From: Raffaelea ambrosiae
Taxonomy: Eukaryota; Ascomycota; Sordariomycetes; Ophiostomatales; Ophiostomataceae
Assembly: GCA_002778195.1 (NCBI GenBank)
Contig: PCDI01000001.1
Coordinates: 2,806,857 to 2,870,856, forward strand
Direction: 5' to 3'
DNA length: 64,000 bases
The notes under the pieces: model-generated
Database searches by the model: none
Told to the model about the DNA's origin: nothing
What the model saw: the letters and a program-made list of their open reading frames with translations, nothing else
In this document: one piece after another, positions 42,958-53,591 of the stretch
How the letters are laid out: the number at the start of each line of letters is the position of its first letter
How positions within the stretch are numbered: position 1 is the stretch's first letter
Made by a program: the position numbers and the translations under genes

Positions 42958-43786
42958 GCCCCAATCTGGAATGGATTGGGGTCTGTTTTTTTGGACCTGG
43001 CAAAGAGGTGGCTTTCTTTTCGCATTCTTTTCTTCTAGTATACTTTCATGTACTCTTGAATTTTCTATAGTTTTTTTTCTTTTTTTCACGCTTCTAATTC
43101 GATACTCTACGTTGATGTTCGGGTTTCAAGTCCATTTGCCTCGTTTCCTGTGTCGACTATTACTGTGTAATCCGGGGTCTGTGGCGCAGCTGACCCGCCT
43201 CGGTGACGTCGTTTAGGCGCTGTTTCGTTTCGTCGTTCACTGACGACGGTGCTGGACTGAGCCCTTTGTCCCCACCACCCATTCAGGGACGCCAGCACAC
43301 AACTGCGCACAGCCACGGCCAATCGCACTGCCCGCCTGCCAACTTTTCGGCCTCCAATGACTCTCACTCGTCAGCTCAGGGAAGGAACGACCGTCCCACG
43401 GGCACAAGGCCACACTCCGAACCCGACAGCCTGGCGCTTTACGACCTCTTTTTTTTCGTCTCACGACAACACAAACACCACGTCCCCCATTTTTACGCCG
43501 GCGACATATCTTAACCTGTATATTCACAACCCACGAAACTCTTCGTCCAGGAGCGCCGATCGCCGAACGCGTTTCCCGCTGCGACTACCCCACCACCAAA
43601 CGAGCAAGCACAAGACGACGCCAAAAAGTGTCTCGCGACCTAACCCGAACGACTCACTCAAGAGAGACCGAAAACGGCGAAACCCTGTTGTCTCTTTCCG
43701 TCTCTCGTGCTTCTCGACTTCTTGTGTTTCCTTTCTGAATACCTTTTTTTTTCTAAATTCAGACCTGGTGAAACAGCTCGCCCACC
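42958..43786. promoter_or_regulatory. Upstream region of RVS161
   Basis: A spacer of about 830 bp holding the RVS161 promoter and leader, C/A-rich from 43250 to 43650 and T-rich at 43745-43753. No coding feature seen. Confidence 0.5.
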
Positions 43787-44920
43787 ATGTCTTGGGCAGG
43801 TACGCACATCTGCTTCTCGTTTTCCCCAGAAGGGCCCCAAGACGGTGGGCTCGGTTGAAGACAGCCCATACTGATTCGGCATCGCATGCAGGCTTCAAAA
43901 AGAATGTCGGCCGCGCTACGACGCAGGTGATGATGAAGACCGGCCACGTGGAGAAGACAAATGATCGTGATTACGAGGTTGAGGAAAGGTGAGCGAACAG
44001 CCGCTGGGGGTGTTGGGCTCCGGACAGTCCGACGCGGGAGCTTGGCAGGCTTGGGCTTGCAGATGCATGAAAGACTGACGATGTGGGATGCAGACGATTT
44101 CACACAATGGAAGCCGCGGCAAACCGGTTACAAAAGGAGGCAAAGGGGTACCTGGACTCACTACGAGGTAGGAAGCATCACATTTGGGGAGGATGCGTAT
44201 TTTGGCCGATTGGGAATTTGCTGACGTATATCTGAACAGCCATGACTGCGTCGCAAATGCGCATTGCCGAGACCATCGATGCCTTCTACGGGGACGCCGG
44301 TGCGAAGGACGGCGTGAGCCGGAGCTACAAGCAGGCTGTCGAGGACCTGGACTCGGAGACAATCAAGGCCCTGGACGGCCCGTACAGAGAGACTGTGTTC
44401 GACCCGATTTCGAAATTTTGCAACTACTTTCCGGATGTGAACGAGTGTATGTACTGGTGGCAGGACTCGGACCGAGGCGTGGAATAATTGTCTCGCATTC
44501 TAACCCCCTCTCTTCCCTTCCCCAGGCATCAAAAAACGCAGCCACAAGCTGCTCGACTACGACGCCCTCCGCGCCAAGGTCAAGAAGTTGACCGAGAAGC
44601 CCGACAAGGACGTCACCAAGCTGCCGCGTGCCGAGAAGGAAACCGAAATGGCAAAGCAGGCTTACGAGCAGCTCAATGAGCAGCTGTCCACGGAACTGCC
44701 CGTGCTAATCGACCTGCGCGTGCCGTACCTCGACCCCAGCTTCGAGGCCCTCGTCAAGATCCAGCTGCGCTTCTGTGCCGAGGCGTACAGTCGCATGGCC
44801 CAGGTGCAGCAGTACCTGGACGCCGACACACGCGACCAGTATGCCAACGGCGAGCTGGACACGCGTGTGGAGCAAGTCCTGCAGGAGATCCGGGAGCTGA
44901 GCATCAGCGGGACGGTATAA
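43787..44920 (+). CDS. RVS161: BAR-domain (amphiphysin-like) protein Rvs161/Hob3
   Basis: Five exons: 43787-43799, 43892-43988, 44094-44167, 44240-44446 and 44526-44920; product 261 aa (yeast Rvs161 is 265). All phases agree. With Rvs167 it forms a curved dimer that tubulates membrane at endocytic sites and acts in actin-patch scission. The sequence begins MSWAGFKKNVGRATTQVMMKTGHVE, the conserved N-terminal amphipathic helix, then the BAR helices (NDRDYEVEERRFHTMEAAANRLQ, KGYLDSLRAMTASQMRIAETIDAFYG) and ends with EQVLQEIRELSISGTV. There is no SH3 domain, which separates it from Rvs167. The first coding exon is 13 nt. The many small 5' exons with one large last exon are conserved-looking and well supported by the protein match. 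Confidence 0.95.
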
Positions 44921-46328
44921 CGTGGCTAGCCCTTGTTCGACGGTCTTTGTGTGTGTATTTTACCCTTTTTGAGGGATGCATCTTTTCTTCTTCTTTTTAA
45001 TTTTGTTGTGTTTGTGCCTGAAGACAAGCAAGCACAACTGGATGGGATATATTTGGCGTACTTGGGTCATGAGGTTTTGATGTGAGTTCTGGAGGAGAAG
45101 GAAGAGAGCAGGAGGGATAACTGACGTTCTTCTTTTCCTTTTCTTCTACTTGGATTCTTTCTTCCACTTTTATTAGCGACAACTCAAAAAGCATTTCAAC
45201 AACGCAGGGGTCTACATGTGCGTGCATCTACTTGATTGCCTTGAAGTTTTTTTCGGGTTGTTTTCGATCCTGTGCTCAAATACCCCTTTCCTCAAGTCTC
45301 GTAGACAGTCTCATGTGCAGCGTTCTCTGCTATCGCCCCGTCAATTTTGGCCTTTTCTTCAGCAGTTGCATTGATCAGGTAGGGGGCAAGGAAGAATCAT
45401 AGTCCAGGGACGAGGAAATATGGCAAGACAAATGCCACAAAGGAGCAGCCTGTGCAGGAACACGAGGTAGAATTTCCATCTATACACACAGGCCAGCATG
45501 ACAGGAATGAGAAAAATGGGGGTTGTTTTCAATTTCAAACAGCACTCGCCCAGTTCTGCATGGCTGTGGCAGCAGGCGTCAAGAAGGCAATAGAGCTGGC
45601 ATAGTAAACAAACAAGCCCAAGGCCATACCTTTGGCACGGTATATTGTTTGGGAATACGAAGAATAGGATCATAACCGTACTGTCAAGTTGTAAGCTGAT
45701 GTGGCGACCATCGTGGGGTGTTTATATGCGGCTGTTCGTGCACTTGTTTCTTGCCCATCGACACAAAATGAATTAGGTACGACCTGGGAACACGGCAAGT
45801 AATATACCCTGGCCGTCTGATTAGGCTACGTGCCCATTCACTTGGACAATCCAGACCTTTCTAGGGCGCAGTCAAGCTTCACTTGCACCCGGGATACACC
45901 ACCCATGACCCCAGACTCTCCATCCCACCCCGGATTTCCCACTTTTTAGAGTTAAATTGACTGATTTATTGGCGACTGTTATGGAGCTAGGAAGCTGTTC
46001 CATCCTGGGCGGGAAAACGACATCCAAAGAGGGGAGGATGCCTCATGATATATATATATATATATATATACCTTACGCAAATACCGGACTTCGGGCCAAA
46101 CGAACAAGGCCAGCCATCACGCCTAACGTGCTTCGTGGTGTATAAGTATCCAATACGAAGGGCCCTGGCAATCGCACTCGATTGTCTGGTACAGGGACAG
46201 CTCTTCCGTCTCTATGCTGACTAGACCGATACAAGTTCAATAAGAAGAGCTGCATAGTAGCGGTAGCACGCAGTTTACAACTACAAAATGGGTTTGCATT
46301 TTCCTCTGTCCCATTTCATGCAATGCGT
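44921..46328. other. Intergenic, no gene seen
   Basis: A 1.4-kb spacer between convergent genes. A hydrophobic minus-strand frame at 45359-45673 has no family resemblance and is not accepted. It contains an (AT)n tract listed separately. Confidence 0.5.
46048..46070. repeat. (AT)n microsatellite
   Basis: About 11.5 AT units within the intergenic region. Confidence 0.95.
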
Positions 46329-47093
46329 TTATGCTTTGGCAGCCTTGTGCGGAGTGCGCTCCTTGACTACTCGAGACACCTCTTGGGCGACGTCTGTGCC
46401 CAGGCTGCTGAATCCTTGCACCACGCCCTCCCGGTCCGCAGCACCCAGCTCCTGGCTCATCTTGAACTTGCCCTCCAGCCGTGTGATCTCAATCTCTATG
46501 CCGATGATGTTCTTCTTCAGGATGTTGACGTAAGGCTCCGGGGCATCGGCCACCCCCCACGGGCCCGGCTGGTTGCCTGTGCCCGTGTAGCCCATGATGG
46601 ACGTCTCGCTGTGCCGGCTCAGGTCCTGGATCTGCTTGCCAAGGAACGCTGCCGTCGCCTCGGCCTTGCTGTCAAAGAAGACCCGGGCCTTGCCGTAGGC
46701 CTGGACGGCGGCGTAGTTCCAGGTCGGGACGACTTTGCCGGTGTCGGGCTTGGTCTGGGTGTAGAACTTGGGGGTGACATAGTGGTGCGGCTGGGCTGTG
46801 AACATGACCAGCACCTCGTCCGGCAGCGTGTTCTGCGGCTGCGGCTGCGCCGTCAGAGACTCGATGATGGCCTGGCTCTGGGGGTTCGCCCGTGCCAGGT
46901 GGGCGCGCAGCACGCCGAGCTCCGTCTCGCTCTCCGGGTCAGCTACGTCTAAGATAAACGGGATGTGGCTACTCTGGAGGAAGGCGTGTGTGTCGGACCG
47001 GATGCCGGTTGTCAGCAGTCCCAATGGATTGCTGTGAATGAGCTGTCGAAGCACCCGGAGGTCGGCCTCCGCATGGTCGGCACGGATGTACAT
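46329..47093 (-). CDS. PaiB-type FMN-binding split-barrel protein
   Basis: Intronless, 254 aa. The N-terminal segment MYIRADHAEADLRVLRQLIHSNPLGLL, the SHIPFILD motif, LRAHLARANPQ and VPTWNYAAVQAYGKARVF are the hallmarks of the PaiB (FMN-binding, once called negative transcriptional regulator) family, which shares the pyridoxamine-phosphate-oxidase-like split barrel. In Bacillus, PaiB was described as a regulator; in fungi the biochemical role is not established, and flavin- or heme-linked redox functions are plausible. The C-terminal 60 residues (NIIGIEIEITRLEGKFKMSQ) match the family end. No targeting signal. The gene lies head-to-tail with RPT2, 689 bp away. Confidence 0.85.
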   Translation of the reverse strand: MYIRADHAEADLRVLRQLIHSNPLGLLTTGIRSDTHAFLQSSHIPFILDVADPESETELGVLRAHLARANPQSQAIIESLTAQPQPQNTLPDEVLVMFTAQPHHYVTPKFYTQTKPDTGKVVPTWNYAAVQAYGKARVFFDSKAEATAAFLGKQIQDLSRHSETSIMGYTGTGNQPGPWGVADAPEPYVNILKKNIIGIEIEITRLEGKFKMSQELGAADREGVVQGFSSLGTDVAQEVSRVVKERTPHKAAKA

Positions 47094-47782
47094 GGCTACC
47101 CGTCAGGCCGTGCAGCAGGAAGAAAGGTGTATCTACAAGAGGTGTGCAAACGGAGTGCTACACGTTGTGGCTCTTTAACACGACGGCGCAAAGATCTCGG
47201 CCGAGTCTTGGAGGGGGGGTTTGTATCTGGCGCCTGTGCCAGCACGGTGTAAGTGTGAGTCAACCCCAAACGTGGGTGACGCATTGGAAATGCTAGGATG
47301 ACAAACTATCACGGCCCCGATAGGATAGCCCGATACAGCCCAATGAGGAAAGACTGCCGTATCGGGCAGCCGTGCCGTACAGCCAAGTCACCAGGAGACA
47401 GGATGATACTGCATTGCAGTCCCTGTTGGAAACTGCAGACTCTTGTTAGCATGTCCACGATGCATACAGACACACGTGGCCCAGTCACACGTCCAGTCAC
47501 ACGAGACGGGCACAACTGGACGCTGCGCGAATGATGTGGATTATCTATGGCTGGGCCAACCCTCTCCTCGTTCGCTCTCTTGCTCGCTCGCTTCTTCCCT
47601 CTCTTTCCACCTTCTCTCCAACACACGACAAACAGATGAAACCATAACAAAGAACAGCAGCAGCCTCGCCTGCGGCAGAAACCGCAGACCTGGGCGTGAC
47701 AGGTGGCGGGACGGTGGTAGTGGGTGGTTGGGTGACGGACAGGATGATGTTCTATGTGGGTGGATGTTGGTAGTACAGTTGA
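47094..47782. other. Intergenic, no gene seen
   Basis: Promoter side of the PaiB-type gene and 3' flank of RPT2, both on the minus strand. Confidence 0.5.
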
Positions 47783-49526
47783 TTACAAATACAGGCCCTC
47801 TGGCTCGCCTTCCTGCTTGGTGCGCAGAACACGCTCCCTCGCAGCCCGGAAATCGGCCATCTGCACACGCATTCTCCGCTCCCGCAGCGCCATCAGACCA
47901 GCCTCCGAGCAGATCGCCTTGATGTCGGCACCGGAGAGATCGTCCTTTTGCGAGATGAACTCCTCCAGCTCGACGTCCTCGTTGAGCGACATCTTGGACG
48001 TGTGCAGCGTGAAGATCTTGCGTTTGGTGTTTTGGTCAGGATTCTCAAACAGAATCTTGCGGTCGATACGACCGGGCCGGATCAGCGCCGGGTCCAGCGT
48101 CTCGATCTTGTTCGTCGCCATGATCACCTTCACGTCGCCGCGGTCGTCGAAGCCATCCAGCTGGTTGAGCAGCTCCAGCATCGTCCGCTGCACTTCCCGC
48201 TCGCCACCCGATGTCGAGTCGTACCGCTTCGTGCCGATGGCATCGATCTCGTCAATGAAGACGATCGATGGAGCGTTCTCTGCAGCGACCTTGAGCGAGA
48301 CTTTGTTAGTAACAGACACCATATGCTTGCGTAGAATAGCATCACGAAAGCACTATGAAAAGCACCATCAAAAGCACCACAAAAAGCAGCACAGCACAAC
48401 TCACCTGGAAGAGTTGGCGCACAAGCCGTGGCCCATCACCCAGATACTTCTGAATCAGTTCGCTGCCTACGATGCGCAAGAACGTGGCCGACGTCTGGTT
48501 GGCCACGGCCTTGGCCAGAAGCGTCTTGCCCGTGCCGGGTGCACCGTAGAGAATGACGCCCTTTGGCGGCTTGATGCCCATCTCCTCGTACAGCTCGGGG
48601 TGCAGCAGCGGCAGCTCGACCGACTCGCGGACTTCTTGGATCTGTTGCTCAAGACCGCCAATATCCGCGTACGACTCGGTTGGTGCCTTGTCGAGCTTCA
48701 TGACGCTCACAAGCGGATCCGCGTCGTCCGTGAGAACACCCACGATGCTGACGCTCTTGTGGTGAAGCAGGACGCTTGCGCCGGGCTCCAGCAGGTCCTT
48801 GTCGACGAAGCTCATGATGCTGACATAGTATTCGGGTCCTGTAGTACTGGACACGATGGCATGGTCGTCATCAATCATCTCCTCGAGCGTGCCGACGCCC
48901 ATCGGGCTGCCACGCATGTCGTCCACACGGCCCCGTTCGTCGGCCAGCCGGTCCCCTGCCGCATCTAGTTCCGACGCGGGCGCGTTGTTGTCCTTGGCGG
49001 CCTTGGCCTTCCGGAGGCGCTCCTGGTTCTCGACGTATTCTTCTTCCAACAGCAGATGGTCGTGGATTCGCTGCATCCGCAGGAGGCGCAGCTTGCATCG
49101 ACTCGTCGGGAACACGGCAGGAAGCTTTGCTGCAGCGCTCGTTCCGCCGGCCCGCTTCTTCTTGCGGCCTACCCGTGTCGTTGGCCGCGGAGGCGGCTCG
49201 TACTTGGGCTTCTCCTTCTGTGCATCGTCCCAAAGTCAGCTTCTTTTTCTACAGGCTGTCGCTGCCGTCGTCGTCTATGTTGCTGTTGCTGTTGTTGTCG
49301 TCCCCATCACCATGTTCGCCCGATACGCACCTTCTTATCCTTGTCATCTTTGCCATCTCCGGGGCCGCCGCCGCCCATTCCCGACTGATTCTGACCCTGT
49401 TGGTGGACGATGGTGGTTAGCATGTGCAATCGCACTGATGTGGCAATAACACATCGCAGGACCCTGGGGAAGCTGCGAGACACAAGACGCAAGACGCCCA
49501 AGAAAGGGGGGGAAGAGGCATACCAT
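47783..49526 (-). CDS. RPT2: 26S proteasome regulatory ATPase subunit Rpt2 (subunit 4)
   Basis: Inferred exons 49524-49526 (the start codon alone), 49331-49396, 48405-49217 and 47783-48289; product 462 aa. Introns are 127, 113 and 115 nt. The three-base first exon (ATG|GTATGC) joins to GGTCAGAATCAG, giving MGQNQSGMGGGG; this N-terminus has the myristoylation-type Gly2 known for Rpt2. The 19S base ATPase unfolds substrates and opens the 20S gate. Visible elements: coiled coil (LLLEEEYVENQERLRKAKAAKD), OB domain (GTLEEMIDDDHAIVSS), Walker A GAPGTGKT, Walker B IVFIDEIDAIG, pore/arginine-finger region, and the C-terminal LYL, a HbYX motif that docks into the 20S alpha ring. The last intron uses an AAG acceptor after TTACTAAC. 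Divergent from UBC1. Confidence 0.94.
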
Positions 49527-50595
49527 TGTTTTTTAACGCGACCTTGACTTCGCAATGTAAACTGTGATGCGGCTTGCTGGTAAACGTGGATGTGCTGTGT
49601 TCGAGTACACAGCGGCAAACTTGGATGGAAAACACAAGGCAGGAGAAAAAGAGCTGGCCAGCTTTGCTGAGGCGAGCACCCATGCGCCATCTAGGCGCCA
49701 GGGGAAACGCGACAGCTTCCTGCCTTTCAGCCACGCTAACGTAATCTTGTCACGTGGGCGCGGCTGGAGAAGAAGGCGGAGGAAGGTGTGACTGGCGCCT
49801 TGAAGTGCACAGACCCTTCTTGCCAGAGCTGGCGACAAAGAGAGCTTCTGTCCAGCCAGGTGGGGCTCCGGTCTGGAGGGGCGTTTCTGCTTGGCCGTTT
49901 CTGCTTGGCCTGACTGAGGGCCTTCAGGGCGCCTGCTGACCCCAAAGTGAACAGAAGGCGACAGAAAGCACGACGACTTCTCCAACTCGACTCCGGTCTC
50001 AGACATTCAACACCCAAACATCGAACTACGGGATCGTTAGCAAACACACAACAACCCCAGCATCTGGACTATCACCCAACCCATCACTGTTTTTCCCCCT
50101 CTTCCCCGCCGCGTGCATCTTGTGCCTCGTGCCATCCGCCTTACTCAGCCAACTTCAGTTGCCAATCAGTTCCTGACTGCTCGTCACAGCCTGGCCGACG
50201 AACAGACAGCGCAACGCCCAGAGTAGACGAACACGCCGGCATTCATCGTGTTATCACATCCGGGCACGGCCAACGCCCAGCCACTTACCAGCGGGACGCC
50301 TCTGCTTGGTCCTGGCTTTGTGCCCATCAAGGCAGGATCACCAGGGCGTGGGAGTCAGGAATAGCTCTGACCTCCAGCTCACCTGATCGTCAAATTTCCG
50401 TCTGCAGAATCAGCACGGGCGAGGCAGGCTCGACGACCGCTACGCAGAGACCTGAGCGGACACACTGCAACCAACCCAAACAAGTCCGGCAGACACATCT
50501 TTTCTCTCGTCTGCATGCAGTCCCGCTTTCGACCTTCTACTCGACAATCCTGCTCTTCTCGTATCTTGTAGCTAGCCGCTGCGACCTGCATCACG
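49527..50595. promoter_or_regulatory. Divergent promoter region, RPT2 / UBC1
   Basis: A 1.07-kb spacer shared by two ubiquitin-proteasome genes. I searched by eye for the proteasome control element GGTGGCAAA on both strands and found no exact copy. No coding exon seen. Confidence 0.5.
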
Positions 50596-51396
50596 ATGTC
50601 CTCGACCAGGGAACGCCGTATCAACAAGGAGTTGATCGACATTGTCACCGATCAGAACAAATCGGGGGTCTTTGCGTACCCCGTTGACCCCAGCAACTTG
50701 ACACATCTCAAGGGCTCGTTTCCCGCACCGCCAGACACCCCATACGAAGGCGGCGAATACTTTGTCGATATTCAGATTCCGGATACATACCCGTTCAAGT
50801 CGCCCATTATGAGGTTCGACACACGGATATGGCATCCCAACATCAGCAGCCAGACGGTACGTGTGGCCACATACAGAGAAGCACAGAACAAGGCTGGGCC
50901 CGTGAAGATGTGCAAAGCTAACCTGTCCTTCTGTTCGCCTCTTTAGGGAGCTATCTGCCTCGACACGCTGGGTTCGGGCTGGTCTCCGGTGGGAACGATC
51001 AAAATGGCGCTGATCTCGCTGCGCATGCTTCTCGAGTCGCCCAACCCCAAGGACCCCCAGGACGCCGAGGTGGCCAAGATGCAGATGGAGGACCCGGAGT
51101 ATTTCAAGCTGGTGGCACATGACTGGGCAGTTAAGTACGCCGGTGCACCGCGGAAGTTCCCTCCGGCTTCCGAGTATGTTCGCAAGGGCGCGGTGGAGAA
51201 GAAGCCGGAAGACCCCAGCAGATACAAGGGCTACAACAAGAACATGATTGACCGATTTGTGAGCATGGGCTTTGATCTGGACGCCGTAGTCGAAGCCTTC
51301 AGCTTTGTTGGCATCGACCAACACAATGGCCAAGATTACGAGCTGGAGGAGGCGTATATGGGTGACATTACTGCTCGCCTGCTCGGCGAGCAATAG
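50596..51396 (+). CDS. UBC1: Ubiquitin-conjugating enzyme E2 with C-terminal UBA domain (Ubc1/UBE2K type)
   Basis: Exons 50596-50856 and 50947-51396; intron 90 nt; product 236 aa. The UBC fold runs over residues 1-150: RRINKELIDI, the GSFPAPPDTPYEGG loop, PIMRFDTRIWHPNI with the HPN motif, and the catalytic Cys91 in GAICLDTLGSGWSP. A linker (KKPEDPSRYKG) leads to a C-terminal UBA domain (about 195-236: NKNMIDRFVSMGFDLDAVVEAF, ending DITARLLGEQ). E2 plus UBA defines the Ubc1/UBE2K class, which extends Lys48-linked ubiquitin chains, including for ERAD and APC/C substrates. The start codon sits in the context TCACGATGT. The partner RPT2 lies divergently upstream. Confidence 0.95.
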
Positions 51397-53591
51397 TAGT
51401 GCGGACTGCCTGGGATCCGACAAACAAATCCAAAAGAGAACAGAAAAAAAAAAAAAAGAGAATAACCCCCCACAAAAAAAATAACAAAAAATTCAGAAGC
51501 CAAACAAACAGACAAAAGGAAAAGAGAGAGGGATTGGCGAATGGATGGAGGAGAAATGACCAGGGCAACACGGCTTCCAAAACTTCCCAGGAACAAAAAG
51601 AATCAGCAAAGATGGCGAGACAGCAAACCCAACAATTGGACCGATACAACGATGATCCAATGATGATCCAACGATTCTGTGGCTCTCGACAACGCACCAC
51701 AGCACGCGACTGGTTGACGGCCGGCGGACAGGACAGCCGTGGAACAGCCGTGGACGAGCCGGACAACGTCATTATAGCCTGCTTTCACTCCTTTGGTCCT
51801 ATCGTATTAGCGGTTCGGCCGTGTCACCTACCGGCTCAGCGGTCTTTGCGTTTACTCGTCTCAGCCGGGCGGTAGCTCGCAATTGCCTGACGGTCCCACC
51901 GCTCCTTTACAGCGGCCGTGCCTGTGTTCCTTCGTTTTCCTATCTTCTGTGTTGTCCCGGCCTCTGTTCTCGTCCTTTTGTCGTTCCTTTCCGTGCCAAT
52001 TTTTGCTTTTGTCACACCGGTTGCCCAGTTTGTCTCTTGTCTTATTCCCTAGTGTGGCGTGGTTCGGAGAATCGGTTGCCCATACATTGCTGACACGGGT
52101 TGCCGGGCTGGTAGGCGCATTTGCTTGTTTTCGAGGTTGCTTTCTTTTTTCTATTCCCTGCACTCTGTCCCGGCTATGCTCGTCTTGTTTGGCTTGGCTT
52201 TTTTTATTTTTTATTTTTATTTAAACTTGCCTGTTTTTTTCTTGCTTCCCTATTTGCCTGCGGTCGTTTTTGGTAGGCACTGGAATTGCGGGCCCTGTGC
52301 CTTTATTATTGCATTTTTCGGATAGCATGATCTAGCCCGGCCAAGGATCGGAAGATCGGAGAATCGGAGACAGCAGGTGGATACACTGACAACCGCGGGT
52401 ATGCAGAATGGCCTGAAAGTGGTCTGCGAGTGGTCTGCGAGTGGGCTGGAGGGGTGCCCCTGAATGTGATTCTGCTTGCTCTCGTGTTTTTTTTTTGTCG
52501 TTTCCTGTGTTTGCGTTTCTTGAAAGGAATTCATGTGCGGCAGTTCGCAAGGAGAGGCTTTCTTTCACCCCCCCTCCTCTCTTATTCCTATTTTCACTCA
52601 TAGCAAGAAACATATGATTAACTAGCAATGAAGCAATTGACTACCGCACAGGTGCATATAAACACGATGACGTAGACTATTGCTGGAAGTTGAAGAACGC
52701 GAGGAAGCAAGGGACAGTGTTTCACCCACTTCACAAACCCACACATCTACGTATTCTGGAAAAAAAAAAAAACTGATCGTGTATATCATACCACAGAACA
52801 AGAGAGAAAAAAATCGCATGAACACTGAAAATACACTGGACATGCAAAGGACGTCAAACGAGACAACATTGCGGCTCGATTCAAGTCTAGCCTTTCTACG
52901 GACCTCCACCGGTTCATCCAATCCGTCCCATCCAGTCTATGACGATATATGAGAAACAATTGCCTGGGCGCACTTATATGCTGTCAACGTCCGTTCCCAG
53001 CTCATAGATAAAAACAGTACCTTGTCCAAAAAAAGGGGGGTTGTGTTGTGTTGTGTCGTGTGTTGCGGCCATGTATATATGGGGAGATGCAGAAAGTTGA
53101 AAATGGGGAGGCGTAGAAAACGAGGGGGTCATGATCGCTTTGTGCTGCTTTGCTTTGTTTCACTGTCGTATCTCTCTCTCTCTCTCGTAGACGCGTGTCA
53201 GCCTTTCGCTGCATGGGAGGAGAACATGAAAAAGAAGGACAAAATAAAAGGAGATTAGAGAGACTTAAGAAACTAAAGACACTTTTTTTTGTATTTTGGT
53301 ATGGGCAAGAACAAGCACTGGGAGGTGGGTTGCTGCTGTGGGGGAAAGCACCGTCAAGGGGGGGGGGGGGGGGGGGGGGGGGGGGTTGGTGGGAAAGCTG
53401 TGTTGTGGTTTTTATATGCTGAAGTGCTTCTATATCATGTCGAGCATGAATTATATGAGATTGGGCCAAGGAACATTGCGAGCTATGAGGAGAGAAAGAG
53501 CGAGAGAGATAAAGAGGTTCTTTTTTTGAAATTTTCATTTATTTCGTGTGGCGCCCCCGGTTTTTTTTATTGCTGGTTGAGATCATGGCTT
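51397..53591. other. Convergent intergenic region, 2.2 kb
   Basis: Between the UBC1 and LSC1 stop codons. A-rich after UBC1 (51440-51500), T-rich at 51930-52260 and 52490-52500, with an uninterrupted G tract at 53358-53385. No gene seen. Confidence 0.5.
53358..53385. repeat. Uninterrupted poly-G tract (28 G)
   Basis: Twenty-eight consecutive G on the plus strand. Length may be approximate because such runs are hard to sequence. It lies 207 bp past the LSC1 stop, so it would be poly-C in that transcript if transcribed. Confidence 0.9.

Noticed and set aside
45359..45673. Hydrophobic 104-codon minus-strand frame that might be a small membrane protein
   Set aside because: It has many Cys and no family resemblance, lies in A/T-rich DNA, and lacks coding bias.
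49527..50595. Exact proteasome control element GGTGGCAAA between RPT2 and UBC1
   Set aside because: Visual search found only loose resemblance (GGCGACAAAG near 49830), too weak to call.
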